Shown here: positions 23,657 through 30,807 of the stretch, in pieces | How the letters are laid out: every line of letters starts with the position of its first letter | Position numbering within the stretch: the first letter of the stretch is position 1 | Assembly: GCA_009778425.1 (NCBI GenBank) | Contig: WRJU01000251.1 | Span: 1-34,275 of the forward strand | Reading direction: 5' to 3' | DNA: 34,275 nt | From: Pseudomonadota bacterium | GTDB taxonomy: Bacteria; Pseudomonadota; Gammaproteobacteria; Burkholderiales; Rhodocyclaceae | The notes under the pieces: model-generated | Databases searched by the model: none | Seen by the model: the letters and a program-made list of their open reading frames with translations, nothing else | What the model was told of the DNA's origin: nothing | Position numbers and translations under genes: made by a program

Positions 23657-23680
23657 GAAGGCTCCTGGGTTGGAGCCTTC
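23657..23680 (-). promoter_or_regulatory. Hairpin sequestering the endolysin ribosome-binding site
   Basis: A perfect 9-bp inverted repeat GAAGGCTCC-(6)-GGAGCCTTC lies 3 bp before the endolysin GTG. In the minus-strand RNA the Shine-Dalgarno GGAG is the first part of the 3' arm, 8 nt from the start codon, so the folded form would block ribosome access. This would delay or regulate lysis translation. It is not followed by a T-tract, so a terminator is unlikely. Confidence 0.65.
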
Positions 23681-23805
23681 ATCTTGATCCGTGGGCTACT
23701 GCTGGTCTTTTAATCTACTTTAAGGCTTGCCGGAGTTCCGCCTGGGACATACAGATGCACAGGATTGCGACCGTATCAAAACGGCCTGTTCCATAAGAAA
23801 AATCG

Positions 23806-24195
23806 TTACATGAGCCTGACCAGCGTAGCGAAATTTTCCGCCGTGTCTTCAAGGATGTTTTGCATAGGCTCTGGCAATGAACGGTAGTGGCGCAGCAACG
23901 CGGCTTCACGCCCTGCCGCACCATTTTGCATATGCGCCGGAAGATGTCCGGCGTCAATTTTCTCGAACTCGGCACGTGTGTGGCCGGTAACGATGTAGTC
24001 AGGATCGGCTCCTGCCTCAACAAATCGGCGAAACACTTCCTGCCCCATTTCGAGCTTGTTGGTTTCGTAACGAGACCATGTTTCCCTTTCAACCCCGAAC
24101 GTCTTTGCTGCCTGAGCTTGCGACTTAAAGCCTAAGCGCAATCGTTCAGATTTGACCCGTTCGCCGGGAAAACGACTGGTTGTGATTTTTTCCAT
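23806..24195 (-). CDS. XRE-family phage repressor
   Basis: A 129-residue protein with an HTH_3/Cro-C1 domain at about 12-66: RVKSERLRLGFKSQAQAAKTFGVERETWSRYETNKLEMGQEVFRRF. The C-terminal part (LLRHYRSLPEPMQNILEDTAENFATL) is a short helical multimerisation-type tail. There is no S24 autocleavage domain, so it is unlikely to be induced by RecA. It lies at the divergence between early and late blocks and is thus the likely lysogeny repressor. The ATG at 24195 (or GTG at 24198) is itself inside one of two TGTGAT-N7-ATCACA dyads, suggesting autoregulation. The 152 bp after its stop contain no gene I can support. Confidence 0.88.
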   Translation of the reverse strand: MEKITTSRFPGERVKSERLRLGFKSQAQAAKTFGVERETWSRYETNKLEMGQEVFRRFVEAGADPDYIVTGHTRAEFEKIDAGHLPAHMQNGAAGREAALLRHYRSLPEPMQNILEDTAENFATLVRLM

Positions 24196-24199
24196 CACA
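24181..24199. promoter_or_regulatory. Operator dyad O1 over the repressor start
   Basis: A perfect inverted repeat TGTGAT-N7-ATCACA covers the repressor start codon. It is identical in half sites and spacing to O2. Its centre is 30 bp from the centre of O2, about three helical turns, so bound dimers would lie on the same DNA face. Binding here would block repressor synthesis (autorepression). Confidence 0.75.
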
Positions 24200-24204
24200 C
24201 CCCC

Positions 24205-24233
24205 TTGACTTGTGATTTATAACATCACACAAT
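24205..24233 (+). promoter_or_regulatory. Probable early promoter
   Basis: A TTGACT -35 box (24205-24210) and a CACAAT -10 box (24228-24233) are separated by 17 bp and point toward the early block, whose first gene starts at 24274. Operator O2 fills the spacer. On the opposite strand a TATAAA (24221-24216) could be the -10 of a repressor promoter, but its -35 is poor. Confidence 0.6.
24211..24229. promoter_or_regulatory. Operator dyad O2 in the early promoter spacer
   Basis: A perfect TGTGAT-N7-ATCACA dyad lies between the -35 and -10 of the early promoter and touches the -10. Repressor bound here would directly exclude RNA polymerase. A third, incomplete half site (TCACACA, near 24254) lies between the promoter and the first early gene. 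Confidence 0.75.
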
Positions 24234-24273
24234 AACGATACTTTTTTCATTATTTCACACAACTGGAGCCAGC

Positions 24274-24495
24274 ATGCAACTCAAAAGAACCACTACCCCA
24301 GAAGCTATCCGTCGGCAGTGGGAACGCGAAGGGAAGACCATGTCTTCGTGGGCAAGAGATCACGGCTTCGAGCCGAGTGACGTCTCGCGTGTGCTGTGCG
24401 GACTGGCGCGCGGTCGATATGGGCGAATGCACAGAATCGCCATCGCCCTCGGCCTCAAAGAAAACCCGAACGAGCAGGTGGGAGTGGGAGCATGA
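24274..24495 (+). CDS. Cro/Ner-like DNA-binding protein
   Basis: A 73-residue basic protein: TTPEAIRRQWEREGKTMSSWARDHGFEPSDVSRVLCGLARGRYGRMHRIAIALGLKEN is a compact helix-turn-helix of the Ner/Nlp or Cro type. It is the first gene of the early block, directly after the operator region, where Mu carries ner, so it probably turns down early and repressor transcription after induction. GGAG is 5 nt before the ATG. The stop overlaps a possible ATG of the next gene at 24492. Confidence 0.85.
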   Translation: MQLKRTTTPEAIRRQWEREGKTMSSWARDHGFEPSDVSRVLCGLARGRYGRMHRIAIALGLKENPNEQVGVGA

Positions 24496-24545
24496 GCCAA
24501 TCCCTCTTGCCGAAATTGCCCGCCTATCTACACAAGGAGCCAACT

Positions 24546-25148
24546 GTGTCCACTGATCTTTTCCCTGAAATGCTGCCTGAAAACTTCGCCAGCCGCATCG
24601 TCACGCCGCATGTTGCCTTTGGCGATATTGATATCCGTCAGGATGAAGAAGGGCGGTATTGCCTGAACGATCTGCACAAGGCGGCGGGGTATTCGCCTAA
24701 CCATCGTCCGTCCAAGTGGCTTCGACACAAACGGACACAGAATTTGATTGCCGAATTTTCCAAACCGAATAAGCCCGAAAATGGGCTTATTGTGCACGGC
24801 AGCAATAAGCGCGAATTTGCGCTTATTCCACCCGTCACGGAAGCGGCAAAAAACACCCCGACCTATGTCATCAAACCCCTTGTCTACGCCTACGCCGCGT
24901 GGGTCAGCCCTGCTTTCGAGCGGTTCGTGTACGAAGTCTTCGATGCCGTGATGTCCGCAGCCGTTGAGCAACAGCAACGCGAAGCCGCCGCGCTTTACAC
25001 CATCCGCCCGCGCTGGAAGCCGATTGCTGACCATCCAGGCATGCGCCGCACGGCGCTCATCGAACTGACCGGGCACAAGTCCCCCGGCTCCATCACCGCA
25101 TGCCGCCGCCGGATGCGGGAAGTCGGGCTGATCGGGGGGCGGGCATGA
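24546..25148 (+). CDS. KilA-N domain protein
   Basis: A 200-residue protein with a KilA-N DNA-binding domain at about 20-135: IDIRQDEEGRYCLNDLHKAAGYSPNHRPSKWLRHKRTQNLIAEF, then TYVIKPLVYAYAAWVSPAFERFVYEVFDAVM. A C-terminal HTH-like region follows (RRTALIELTGHKSPGSITACRRRMREVGLI). I chose the GTG at 24546, which has AAGGAG 6 nt upstream; the ATG at 24492 (ATGA overlap with the previous stop) would add 18 residues. KilA-N proteins act as phage antirepressors or regulators. Between residues 75 and 94 the gene contains two tandem palindromes giving NKPENGLI and NKREFALI. Confidence 0.85.
   Translation: MSTDLFPEMLPENFASRIVTPHVAFGDIDIRQDEEGRYCLNDLHKAAGYSPNHRPSKWLRHKRTQNLIAEFSKPNKPENGLIVHGSNKREFALIPPVTEAAKNTPTYVIKPLVYAYAAWVSPAFERFVYEVFDAVMSAAVEQQQREAAALYTIRPRWKPIADHPGMRRTALIELTGHKSPGSITACRRRMREVGLIGGRA
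24768..24827. repeat. Two tandem 24-bp palindromes inside the KilA-N gene
   Basis: Copy A (24768-24791) is AATAAGCCC-(6)-GGGCTTATT and copy B (24804-24827) is AATAAGCGC-(6)-GCGCTTATT. Both have perfect 9-bp stems and 6-bp loops starting GAA. The compensating C/G change keeps the stem in each copy. Their centres are 36 bp apart, and they are in frame. Confidence 0.85.
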
Positions 25149-25270
25149 ACAAGATCGACCTGTGGCGGCTACGCGCTGCCCTCAAGTACTTCAGCGGAAA
25201 CATTGCCGTCAGGGCATCAATAAGCGGTGGTTGGTTCGTTCAGAAACCACAACCGAAAGGCCGGTTATGA
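25145..25270 (+). CDS. 41-aa microprotein of the early operon
   Basis: A short frame of 41 residues (MNKIDLWRLRAALKYFSGN.., ending QKPQPKGRL) fills the space between the KilA-N gene and the IclR-type HTH gene. Its ATG overlaps the previous stop (ATGA at 25145) and its stop overlaps the next ATG (ATGA at 25267), so it fits exactly between them. This double overlap is strong support for a translated gene although it is too short for usual callers. It is basic, with an aromatic helix-like N-terminus. Function unknown. Confidence 0.65.
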   Translation: MNKIDLWRLRAALKYFSGNIAVRASISGGWFVQKPQPKGRL

Positions 25271-25572
25271 GTAAGAGCGCCACATCTCAATCTGCAGGGA
25301 AGGTGCTGGACGTACTCAATGTGCTGCTCGGACATTTTGCAAGCGGCTTAACGCCAACTGAGTTAGCCAAGGCTACGAAACACGACCCCGCCAATATCAC
25401 GCGCTACGTAGGAACCCTTGTGGAAAAGGGTTTTGCAGAACGCATCCCGGAAACGGGCCGCATCCGCCCGTCGCACCGTCTGGCACAACATGCCGTTTCC
25501 ATTATGAGGTCTCTTGATGAGGCACAGCGCCGCATCGAAGAGAGCCGTTCACGCATTACTTCTCATCTGTGA
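25267..25572 (+). CDS. IclR-type helix-turn-helix protein
   Basis: A 101-residue protein with an IclR/MarR-like winged HTH: AGKVLDVLNVLLGHFASGLTPTELAKATKHDPANITRYVGTLVEKGFAERIPETGRIRPSHRLAQ. There is no ligand-binding domain, so it is a stand-alone DNA-binding domain, as seen in early operons of Mu-like phages. The C-terminus is a charged helix (SLDEAQRRIEESRSRI). AAAGG lies 6 nt before the ATG at 25267. It may control transposase expression or act in replication. Confidence 0.85.
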   Translation: MSKSATSQSAGKVLDVLNVLLGHFASGLTPTELAKATKHDPANITRYVGTLVEKGFAERIPETGRIRPSHRLAQHAVSIMRSLDEAQRRIEESRSRITSHL

Positions 25573-25580
25573 GTTTCCCT

Positions 25581-26534
25581 ATGGCCCGCAAACCTACCAA
25601 CACCGTTAATACACCAGAAATCGTGACCGATGCGGACACGCCAGGATTGCCCGCGATGGTGGACGCCGCCAACCAACTGGCTGCTGCGCAACATGCGCGT
25701 GAAACGGCAACCCGCGCTGTAGCGGCGCAACTTGGCTATCAACTACCCGCCGACTGTGCCGACCCTGATCTGATCCAGCGCGACATCAGCGCCAATATGC
25801 GGCGCAGCGTAGAAGCCTGTCTGGAAGTTGGGCGCGGGCTTCGAGTGCTCAAAGAGGCTTGTGAGCATGGCAATTTCATTGCTCGTTTGGATGTTCTCGG
25901 GCTTGACCGCCATGTAGCCGCTCGCTTCATCAACGCAGCGGTTAAGTTCTCAAATGTGCCGACGTCGGCACATTTGGTTCAGGCTATTGGGTCACAAAGC
26001 AAGCTCTTGGAAATGCTGGTATTGGACGACGAGCAAATTGAAGAGCTTGAGCTAACTGGACAGACGGGCGAACTTCATCTTGATGACATCGCCAAAATGA
26101 GCGTCAAAGAACTTCGCTCTGCCCTACGCGAAGCCAGGGCAGACGACGAAGCAAAGTCCAGGTTGCTTGCCGACAAGAACAGGAAGATCGATGAACTGAC
26201 CACCACACGGAGCGAACCACAGCTTGCGATTGTCAATTGGCCGGAGGAATACCAAGGATTTATAGCGCAGGTGCAAGTGATCCGAAACACGTTGAAACAG
26301 TCCATTGCCAATCTGGATGCGGTGCGGTTAACGGTAATGCAAACGCTGCCGCCAGAAGCCAAACCGGTAGCAGAGCAGACCGCCGAGGATGATTTGCTGG
26401 CGAGCGCCATTGAGACGGTGGCAATTGAGCTGTCCGATACTTTCAATATGGCAGAGACGATGCTGGGTAATGTGCGGCTTGATTTCGACCGGACGCTGGC
26501 AGCCTTTGACCGCGCATTAGGCGTCAAGGAATAG
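25581..26534 (+). CDS. DUF3102 family phage protein
   Basis: A 317-residue protein. Residues about 55-175 match the DUF3102 family: DLIQRDISANMRRSVEACLEVGRGLRVLKEACEHGNFIARLDVLGLDRHVAARFINAAVKF, then GSQSKLLEMLVLDDEQIEELELTGQTGELHLDDIAKMSVKELRSALREARAD, which leads into a coiled coil. It resembles ParB/KorB-like helical DNA-binding proteins and is usual before the transposase in this phage group. The NVPTSAHL segment is encoded by the 26-bp palindrome (25951-25976). Start ATG 25581; a GTG at 25569 overlapping the previous stop is an alternative. Confidence 0.82.
   Translation: MARKPTNTVNTPEIVTDADTPGLPAMVDAANQLAAAQHARETATRAVAAQLGYQLPADCADPDLIQRDISANMRRSVEACLEVGRGLRVLKEACEHGNFIARLDVLGLDRHVAARFINAAVKFSNVPTSAHLVQAIGSQSKLLEMLVLDDEQIEELELTGQTGELHLDDIAKMSVKELRSALREARADDEAKSRLLADKNRKIDELTTTRSEPQLAIVNWPEEYQGFIAQVQVIRNTLKQSIANLDAVRLTVMQTLPPEAKPVAEQTAEDDLLASAIETVAIELSDTFNMAETMLGNVRLDFDRTLAAFDRALGVKE
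25950..25983. repeat. 34-bp palindromic repeat, copy 2 (inside DUF3102 gene)
   Basis: This copy contains a perfect 26-bp palindrome at 25951-25976 (half site CAAATGTGCCGAC and its reverse complement) followed by GGTTCAGG. It matches 14223-14256 at 33 of 34 positions. In frame on the plus strand it reads SNVPTSAHLVQ. Confidence 0.92.
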
Positions 26535-26539
26535 CAATC

Positions 26540-28354
26540 ATGCAAATGTCGCCCGCGCTGACCGAGGAGCTTTTTTCACTGCGCAACCGGCTCTCCGCCG
26601 CGCCGCATGGAGAAGGCTACGAGCTTGTCCGCCAGTTTGCTGACTTCATCGGGCGTAGCCCACAGACGATATACGTCTGGCTGCGCAAGCACACGGGATA
26701 TGACACTGGGCGCAAGCGCCGATCTGACACGGGGCGCAGCCGGATGCCTTCCGAATCGCTCGACTTTATTGCCAGCGCACAGCGCGAGGCAGTGCGCGGG
26801 AACGGAAAACGGACGATGCCCCTGGCCGTAGCGATGAACGTAGCAGAGGCAAATGGCATGGCAGTGAATGTAGGAAAGAGCCGCGTGGGCGCTATTTTAC
26901 GTAAGCGCCGGATGGATGCTAAGACGATGCAAGCAGCGCGAAATCACGGTGCTTTGCGCAGTCTGCACCCCAACCATGTGCACCAGATCGACCCATCCTT
27001 ATGTGTCCTGTACTACATGAATGGGCAGCAAAGGGTGATGCGTGATGAGGATTTTTATAAGAATAAACCAAGCAATTTCGGGCGCGTGAAGCTGAAGGTG
27101 TGGCGCTACGTGCGCTACGACCACGCGAGTGGGAATATCGATGTCCGCTACTACGAGGCCGAAGGCGAATCGCAAGCAAGTTTGTTTGACTTCCTGCTGT
27201 ACACATGGGGCGAGCAGCCGGAGCGCGTGTCCTACGGGATGTCAGACATCCTGCTGTGGGACAAGGGCAGCGCGAACACTTCTCTTGGGATATGCAACCT
27301 GCTGGATGCGCTGGGCGTGGATCACCGGACGCATGCACCTGGGCATGCCTGGGCGAAAGGCGGCGTGGAAGTCGCCAACAACATCGTCGAGACCCATTTC
27401 GAGAGCCGCCTTCGGTTCGAGCCGGTTGACTCGGTTGAAGCCCTGAATGCGGCGGCTGCTACATGGGTACGCGACTGGAACGCCAATGCAATCGTGCATG
27501 TGGATTCACGGCTGCGCCGCGCCTCCGGCGAGCCGATGGTGCGAGACGATCTTTGGCAGTTGATTATGCGCACACCGGAAGCGCTACGCCGGATTCCGGA
27601 GCGCAAGGTGTGCAAATACTTCCTGCATGGCGCGGCTCAGACGCGCCAAGTGCGAGACCTGAAGGTGAGTTTCGCGCACCCAGAGATCGGGCGTTCTGCG
27701 TCGTATGACCTCTCGCCATGGGCGGAATTCCTCGGCAACAAGATGCAGGTGACGGTGACGCCGCTGCTCTTACGCGAAGGGATGCTGCGCGTCGAGATCG
27801 ACCGCTTCGGCAGCGATCCGCTGGTGGTGGAGGTCGAACCCGAGCGCGACTTCGATGACTTCGGGCGCAGCCTGACTGCACAGGTGATCGGCGAAGGCTA
27901 CAGCCGCGCCTCGATGACTGGCGACGAGCGCACCGAAAAGCATCTACTTGAAGCGGCATACGGCGAAGGGGTGACAGCAGACAAGGCCGACAAGTTGCGC
28001 GCAAAACAGGTGCGGCCTTTTGCCCAACTGAACAACGGGCGCGGGGCAGTTGCGCACTCGCACCTTGGAAAAACAGAGCTTCCGCAGCGGCTGCTTCCGG
28101 CGGGCATGGAAGCGGATACACCCGCATTGGTGGCGGCGCGCGCGGCGCAGGTCGAACTGCGCCCACTCTCGCATGTCGAGGCTGCCAAGGAACTCAAGGC
28201 AATGCTCGGCGACGGCTGGAGACCTGCCGATCATTTCCGCTGGCTGCAACAACGCTACCCGGATGGCGTACAGCCCGACCAAGTGGATGCCATCTCCGCA
28301 GAACTGCGCGGCAAGCATGCGATGCCGTTGCAACTTTTATCTGGAGGGAAATGA
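26540..28354 (+). CDS. Transposase A, DDE type (BcepMu/Tn552/TnsB-like)
   Basis: A 604-residue transposase. Residues 30-55 hold an HTH (QFADFIGRSPQTIYVWLRKHTGY). The rve-type catalytic core has D151 in HQIDPSL, D241 in ILLWDKGSANTS and E277 in WAKGGVEVANNIVE. The D-D(35)-E spacing is that of retroviral-type integrases and Tn552/TnsB transposases; Mu A itself is more distant. A Mu-type C-terminal beta-barrel region follows (SFAHPEIGRSASYDLSPWAEFLGNKMQVTVTP). The end helix may contact the ATPase. AAGGA lies 9 nt before the ATG. It is coupled to the ATPase gene by an overlap. Confidence 0.94.
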   Translation: MQMSPALTEELFSLRNRLSAAPHGEGYELVRQFADFIGRSPQTIYVWLRKHTGYDTGRKRRSDTGRSRMPSESLDFIASAQREAVRGNGKRTMPLAVAMNVAEANGMAVNVGKSRVGAILRKRRMDAKTMQAARNHGALRSLHPNHVHQIDPSLCVLYYMNGQQRVMRDEDFYKNKPSNFGRVKLKVWRYVRYDHASGNIDVRYYEAEGESQASLFDFLLYTWGEQPERVSYGMSDILLWDKGSANTSLGICNLLDALGVDHRTHAPGHAWAKGGVEVANNIVETHFESRLRFEPVDSVEALNAAAATWVRDWNANAIVHVDSRLRRASGEPMVRDDLWQLIMRTPEALRRIPERKVCKYFLHGAAQTRQVRDLKVSFAHPEIGRSASYDLSPWAEFLGNKMQVTVTPLLLREGMLRVEIDRFGSDPLVVEVEPERDFDDFGRSLTAQVIGEGYSRASMTGDERTEKHLLEAAYGEGVTADKADKLRAKQVRPFAQLNNGRGAVAHSHLGKTELPQRLLPAGMEADTPALVAARAAQVELRPLSHVEAAKELKAMLGDGWRPADHFRWLQQRYPDGVQPDQVDAISAELRGKHAMPLQLLSGGK

Positions 28355-29637
28355 TGAGCTTAAAACTGAAGTCCGTACTGGCACGGGTTGGGCGAAAACA
28401 ATCCGACCTTGCCCGTGCGCTGGACGTCTCGGACGCCACCGTAGCGCAGATCGTGAATCACGGGAAATTTCCAAAATCGGTGGGCACCCGCAGACGGGAA
28501 TCCCCAAAGGCACAGGAGCCGGGGCAGTGGTCAGCCGAAGAGGACAAGACGGATTTGAAGACCCGCATCCTCGAATTATTGGTGGAAGCGGGCGCGACGC
28601 CTGATGACTTGTCAGGCGTGTTCGATGATGAGGCGGACGGGCTGCGCGCCAACGCAACCCGTCCTGTCTCCACTGATGTTTCAACAAATGCTCAAAGCGG
28701 GCATGTCAATGGTGAATCAACCGAGGAGAGTGTAATGTTACTGCGCAAGCAAGCGCTGAGTCAGCAAGCAAAGAAGCATTTCGGCCTATTCAGGACGCCG
28801 TTTTCGGACGAACTGGAGTCCGCCGAGGATTTATACCTCAGCCCGGACATCCGGTACGTGCGGGAAGCCATGCTGCAAACCGCCAAACACGGCGGGTTCC
28901 TGTGCGTGACGGGTGAGAGTGGCGCAGGCAAATCGGTGCTTGCCCGCGACCTTGAAGACCGGATTGCGCGGGAGTCGCAACCGATCATCCTCATCAAGCC
29001 GTATGTTCTGGCGATGGAGGATGATGACAGTCGCGGTAAAACGCTGAAGGCCACCCACATCGCGGAAGCGATGATGGCGGCTGTTGCTCCAAAGGAATCC
29101 GCGAAATCCAGCCCGGAAGCACGGTTCGCGCAACTGCACCGTGTGCTGAAGGCAAGCCATACGGCAGGTTACCGGCATTGCCTGTTGATCGACGAAGCGC
29201 ACTCGCTGCCAATCCCGACGATCAAACACCTGAAGCGGTTCTTTGAGTTGGAGATGGGGTTCAAAAAACTGACCTCAATTATTTTGATTGGGCAGCCGGA
29301 ATTGCGGGCAAAGCTGGACGAACGCAACCAACAGGTGCGCGAGGTGGTACAGCGGTGCGAGATGGTGGAACTCTCCCCGCTCGCTGGGCAGGCGCTCAAT
29401 GACTACCTGCGGCTCAAGTTCGACCGGGTCGGTAAACCACTGCCGGAAGTAATCAATGAAGGCGGCATTGATGCGTTACGGGCGCGGCTTACGTTCGCCA
29501 CGCGCCGTGGCGAACGCAGTGAGTCGGTATCGCTGCTTTATCCGCTTGCCGTGGGGAATGTACTGACAGCAGCGATGAATCTTGCTGCCGAGCTTGGCTC
29601 CCGGCTGGTGACTGCCGACGTGGTCAAGGGGGTATGA
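28354..29637 (+). CDS. Transposition ATPase (MuB / TnsC / ExeA-like AAA)
   Basis: An AAA+ ATPase of about 427 residues. It begins with a Cro-like HTH (LKSVLARVGRKQSDLARALDVSDATVAQIVNHG), as in MuB. A variable linker follows to about 128. The ATPase core has Walker A GESGAGKS (about 187-194), Walker B CLLIDEAHS (about 276-284) and sensor 1 SIILIGQPEL. It selects target DNA and activates the transposase. ATG 28354 is favoured by GGAGG 6 nt upstream; ATG 28351 overlaps the transposase stop. A further in-frame ATG at 28735 has its own GAGGAG and would give the ATPase domain without the HTH. Confidence 0.92.
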   Translation: MSLKLKSVLARVGRKQSDLARALDVSDATVAQIVNHGKFPKSVGTRRRESPKAQEPGQWSAEEDKTDLKTRILELLVEAGATPDDLSGVFDDEADGLRANATRPVSTDVSTNAQSGHVNGESTEESVMLLRKQALSQQAKKHFGLFRTPFSDELESAEDLYLSPDIRYVREAMLQTAKHGGFLCVTGESGAGKSVLARDLEDRIARESQPIILIKPYVLAMEDDDSRGKTLKATHIAEAMMAAVAPKESAKSSPEARFAQLHRVLKASHTAGYRHCLLIDEAHSLPIPTIKHLKRFFELEMGFKKLTSIILIGQPELRAKLDERNQQVREVVQRCEMVELSPLAGQALNDYLRLKFDRVGKPLPEVINEGGIDALRARLTFATRRGERSESVSLLYPLAVGNVLTAAMNLAAELGSRLVTADVVKGV

Positions 29638-29638
29638 C

Positions 29639-29995
29639 ATGGGTGCAATGGCTGATGTAGTCAGGATTCACGTTCCTTCTCTGCATTCTTGCGGGATACC
29701 GCCCAGCAACGCGCGTGTATTTGATGCGGTGTTTCTGGCGAAGATCGCCGCCGCGAACAGGCTCTACCGCAAGATGCGCAATTGGGGCATCGCCATCGAT
29801 TACCTGCATATACCAAACAGCCAGGAGGATGCGCTTCCGATGCTGCGGATCAAGCTGGGCCACAAATGCTCGCTGAAGCCCTTTCTGGATGCGACGAAGG
29901 GCATGCGCCAGTACTTTCCGGCGAGTCGGGCTGTCCCAGGCCGCATGGTTGCCGTTCTGGATGATTGCTTTCTGATGCTGGAACTGCCGACGTGA
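29639..29995 (+). CDS. Early protein, unknown (118 aa)
   Basis: A 118-residue protein starting one base after the ATPase stop, with AAGGGGG about 5 nt upstream. I do not recognise a family. It has a helical, basic middle (AKIAAANRLYRKMRNWGIAIDYLHIP) and GHKCSLKPFLDATKGMRQYFP. It ends in an amphipathic strand (GRMVAVLDDCFLMLELPT). Position beside the transposition ATPase suggests an accessory role in transposition or replication. The next gene overlaps its stop. Confidence 0.75.
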   Translation: MGAMADVVRIHVPSLHSCGIPPSNARVFDAVFLAKIAAANRLYRKMRNWGIAIDYLHIPNSQEDALPMLRIKLGHKCSLKPFLDATKGMRQYFPASRAVPGRMVAVLDDCFLMLELPT

Positions 29996-30180
29996 AAATC
30001 ATCAGAAAGATTCGGGTCGCTTTGCTGACCAGAAAGCTGCATGCCTTGATTCGTGACATCTCTTTCGCGCGGCGCGACGCGCAACGTCATATCAATCAGT
30101 TGCGCAGGGAAGTCTGGAAAACGGAGCAGCGGCTTTTTACGCTGACCCTCGCACAGAGAAACAAAGGAAGCACGAGATGA
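29992..30180 (+). CDS. Small basic coiled-coil protein
   Basis: A 62-residue, very basic helical protein (KIIRKIRVALLTRKLHALIRDISFARRDAQRHINQLRREVWK). The likely start is the GTG at 29992, overlapping the previous stop as GTGA; the longer frame from 29965 is not needed. Its stop overlaps the start of the DUF3164 gene. Similar short Lys/Arg-rich coils sit beside DUF3164 in Mu-like phages. Function unknown. Confidence 0.65.
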   Translation: MKIIRKIRVALLTRKLHALIRDISFARRDAQRHINQLRREVWKTEQRLFTLTLAQRNKGSTR

Positions 30181-30797
30181 ACATGGTTTCAACTGCCCCA
30201 GTTGGTTACTGGATCGATAGAGAAGGTCGCTGTGTCCCGGAGTCGATGGTCAAACCCATTGACCGCACACGCGATGAGTTAGTGCGCGAACTGGTAAGTA
30301 AAGCCAGTGCACTGGCGAAACAACTGGAGGAGTTCAAGGTGGGCGCTTTTATGGACATCTCCGCCTTCATCCAGCTTTCCGCCGAGCAGTACGGCGTGAA
30401 GGTTGGCGGAACGAAGGGCAACGTAAGCCTCTTCTCTTTCGACGGGCGCTACAAGGTGGTTCGCCAAGTGCAGGAACACATCATCTTCGACGAACGGCTA
30501 CAGGCCGCGAAACAGTTGATCGATGAGTGCATCCAGGATTGGGCTACGGGCAGCCGAGATGAAATCCGGGTACTCATCAATGACGCCTTCCAGGTCAACA
30601 AGGAAGGCAAGATCAACACGAACCGTGTGCTTGGCCTGAAGCGCCTGAACATCCAGGACGAGAAGTGGCTGCGGGCGATGCAAGCCATCGCGGACAGTGT
30701 GCAGGTTGCGGGGTCGAAGCCCTACATCCGCATCTATGAGCGGGTCGGCAATTCAGAGCAGTACGCGCCGATCAGCCTGGATGTTGCGGCGGTGTAA
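30177..30797 (+). CDS. DUF3164 family protein
   Basis: A 206-residue protein of the DUF3164 family common in early operons of Mu-like phages. Typical text: GYWIDREGRCVPESMVKPIDRTRDELVRELVSKASALAKQLEEFK, EQYGVKVGGTKGNVSLFSFDGRYKVVRQVQEHIIFDERLQAAKQLIDECI and INTNRVLGLKRLNIQDEKWLRAMQAIADSVQV. The function has not been shown. ATGA overlap with the preceding stop. Confidence 0.93.
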   Translation: MNMVSTAPVGYWIDREGRCVPESMVKPIDRTRDELVRELVSKASALAKQLEEFKVGAFMDISAFIQLSAEQYGVKVGGTKGNVSLFSFDGRYKVVRQVQEHIIFDERLQAAKQLIDECIQDWATGSRDEIRVLINDAFQVNKEGKINTNRVLGLKRLNIQDEKWLRAMQAIADSVQVAGSKPYIRIYERVGNSEQYAPISLDVAAV

Positions 30798-30807
30798 GGG
30801 AGCGACG

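Noticed and set aside
23715-24092. Minus-strand frame overlapping the repressor (125 codons)
   Set aside because: Alternative register of the XRE repressor gene with no family match or proper start signal.
30697-30807. Upstream extension of gemA into the DUF3164 gene
   Set aside because: The extension is out-of-frame DUF3164 sequence. The ATG at 30808 has a good AGGGAG site and matches family starts.
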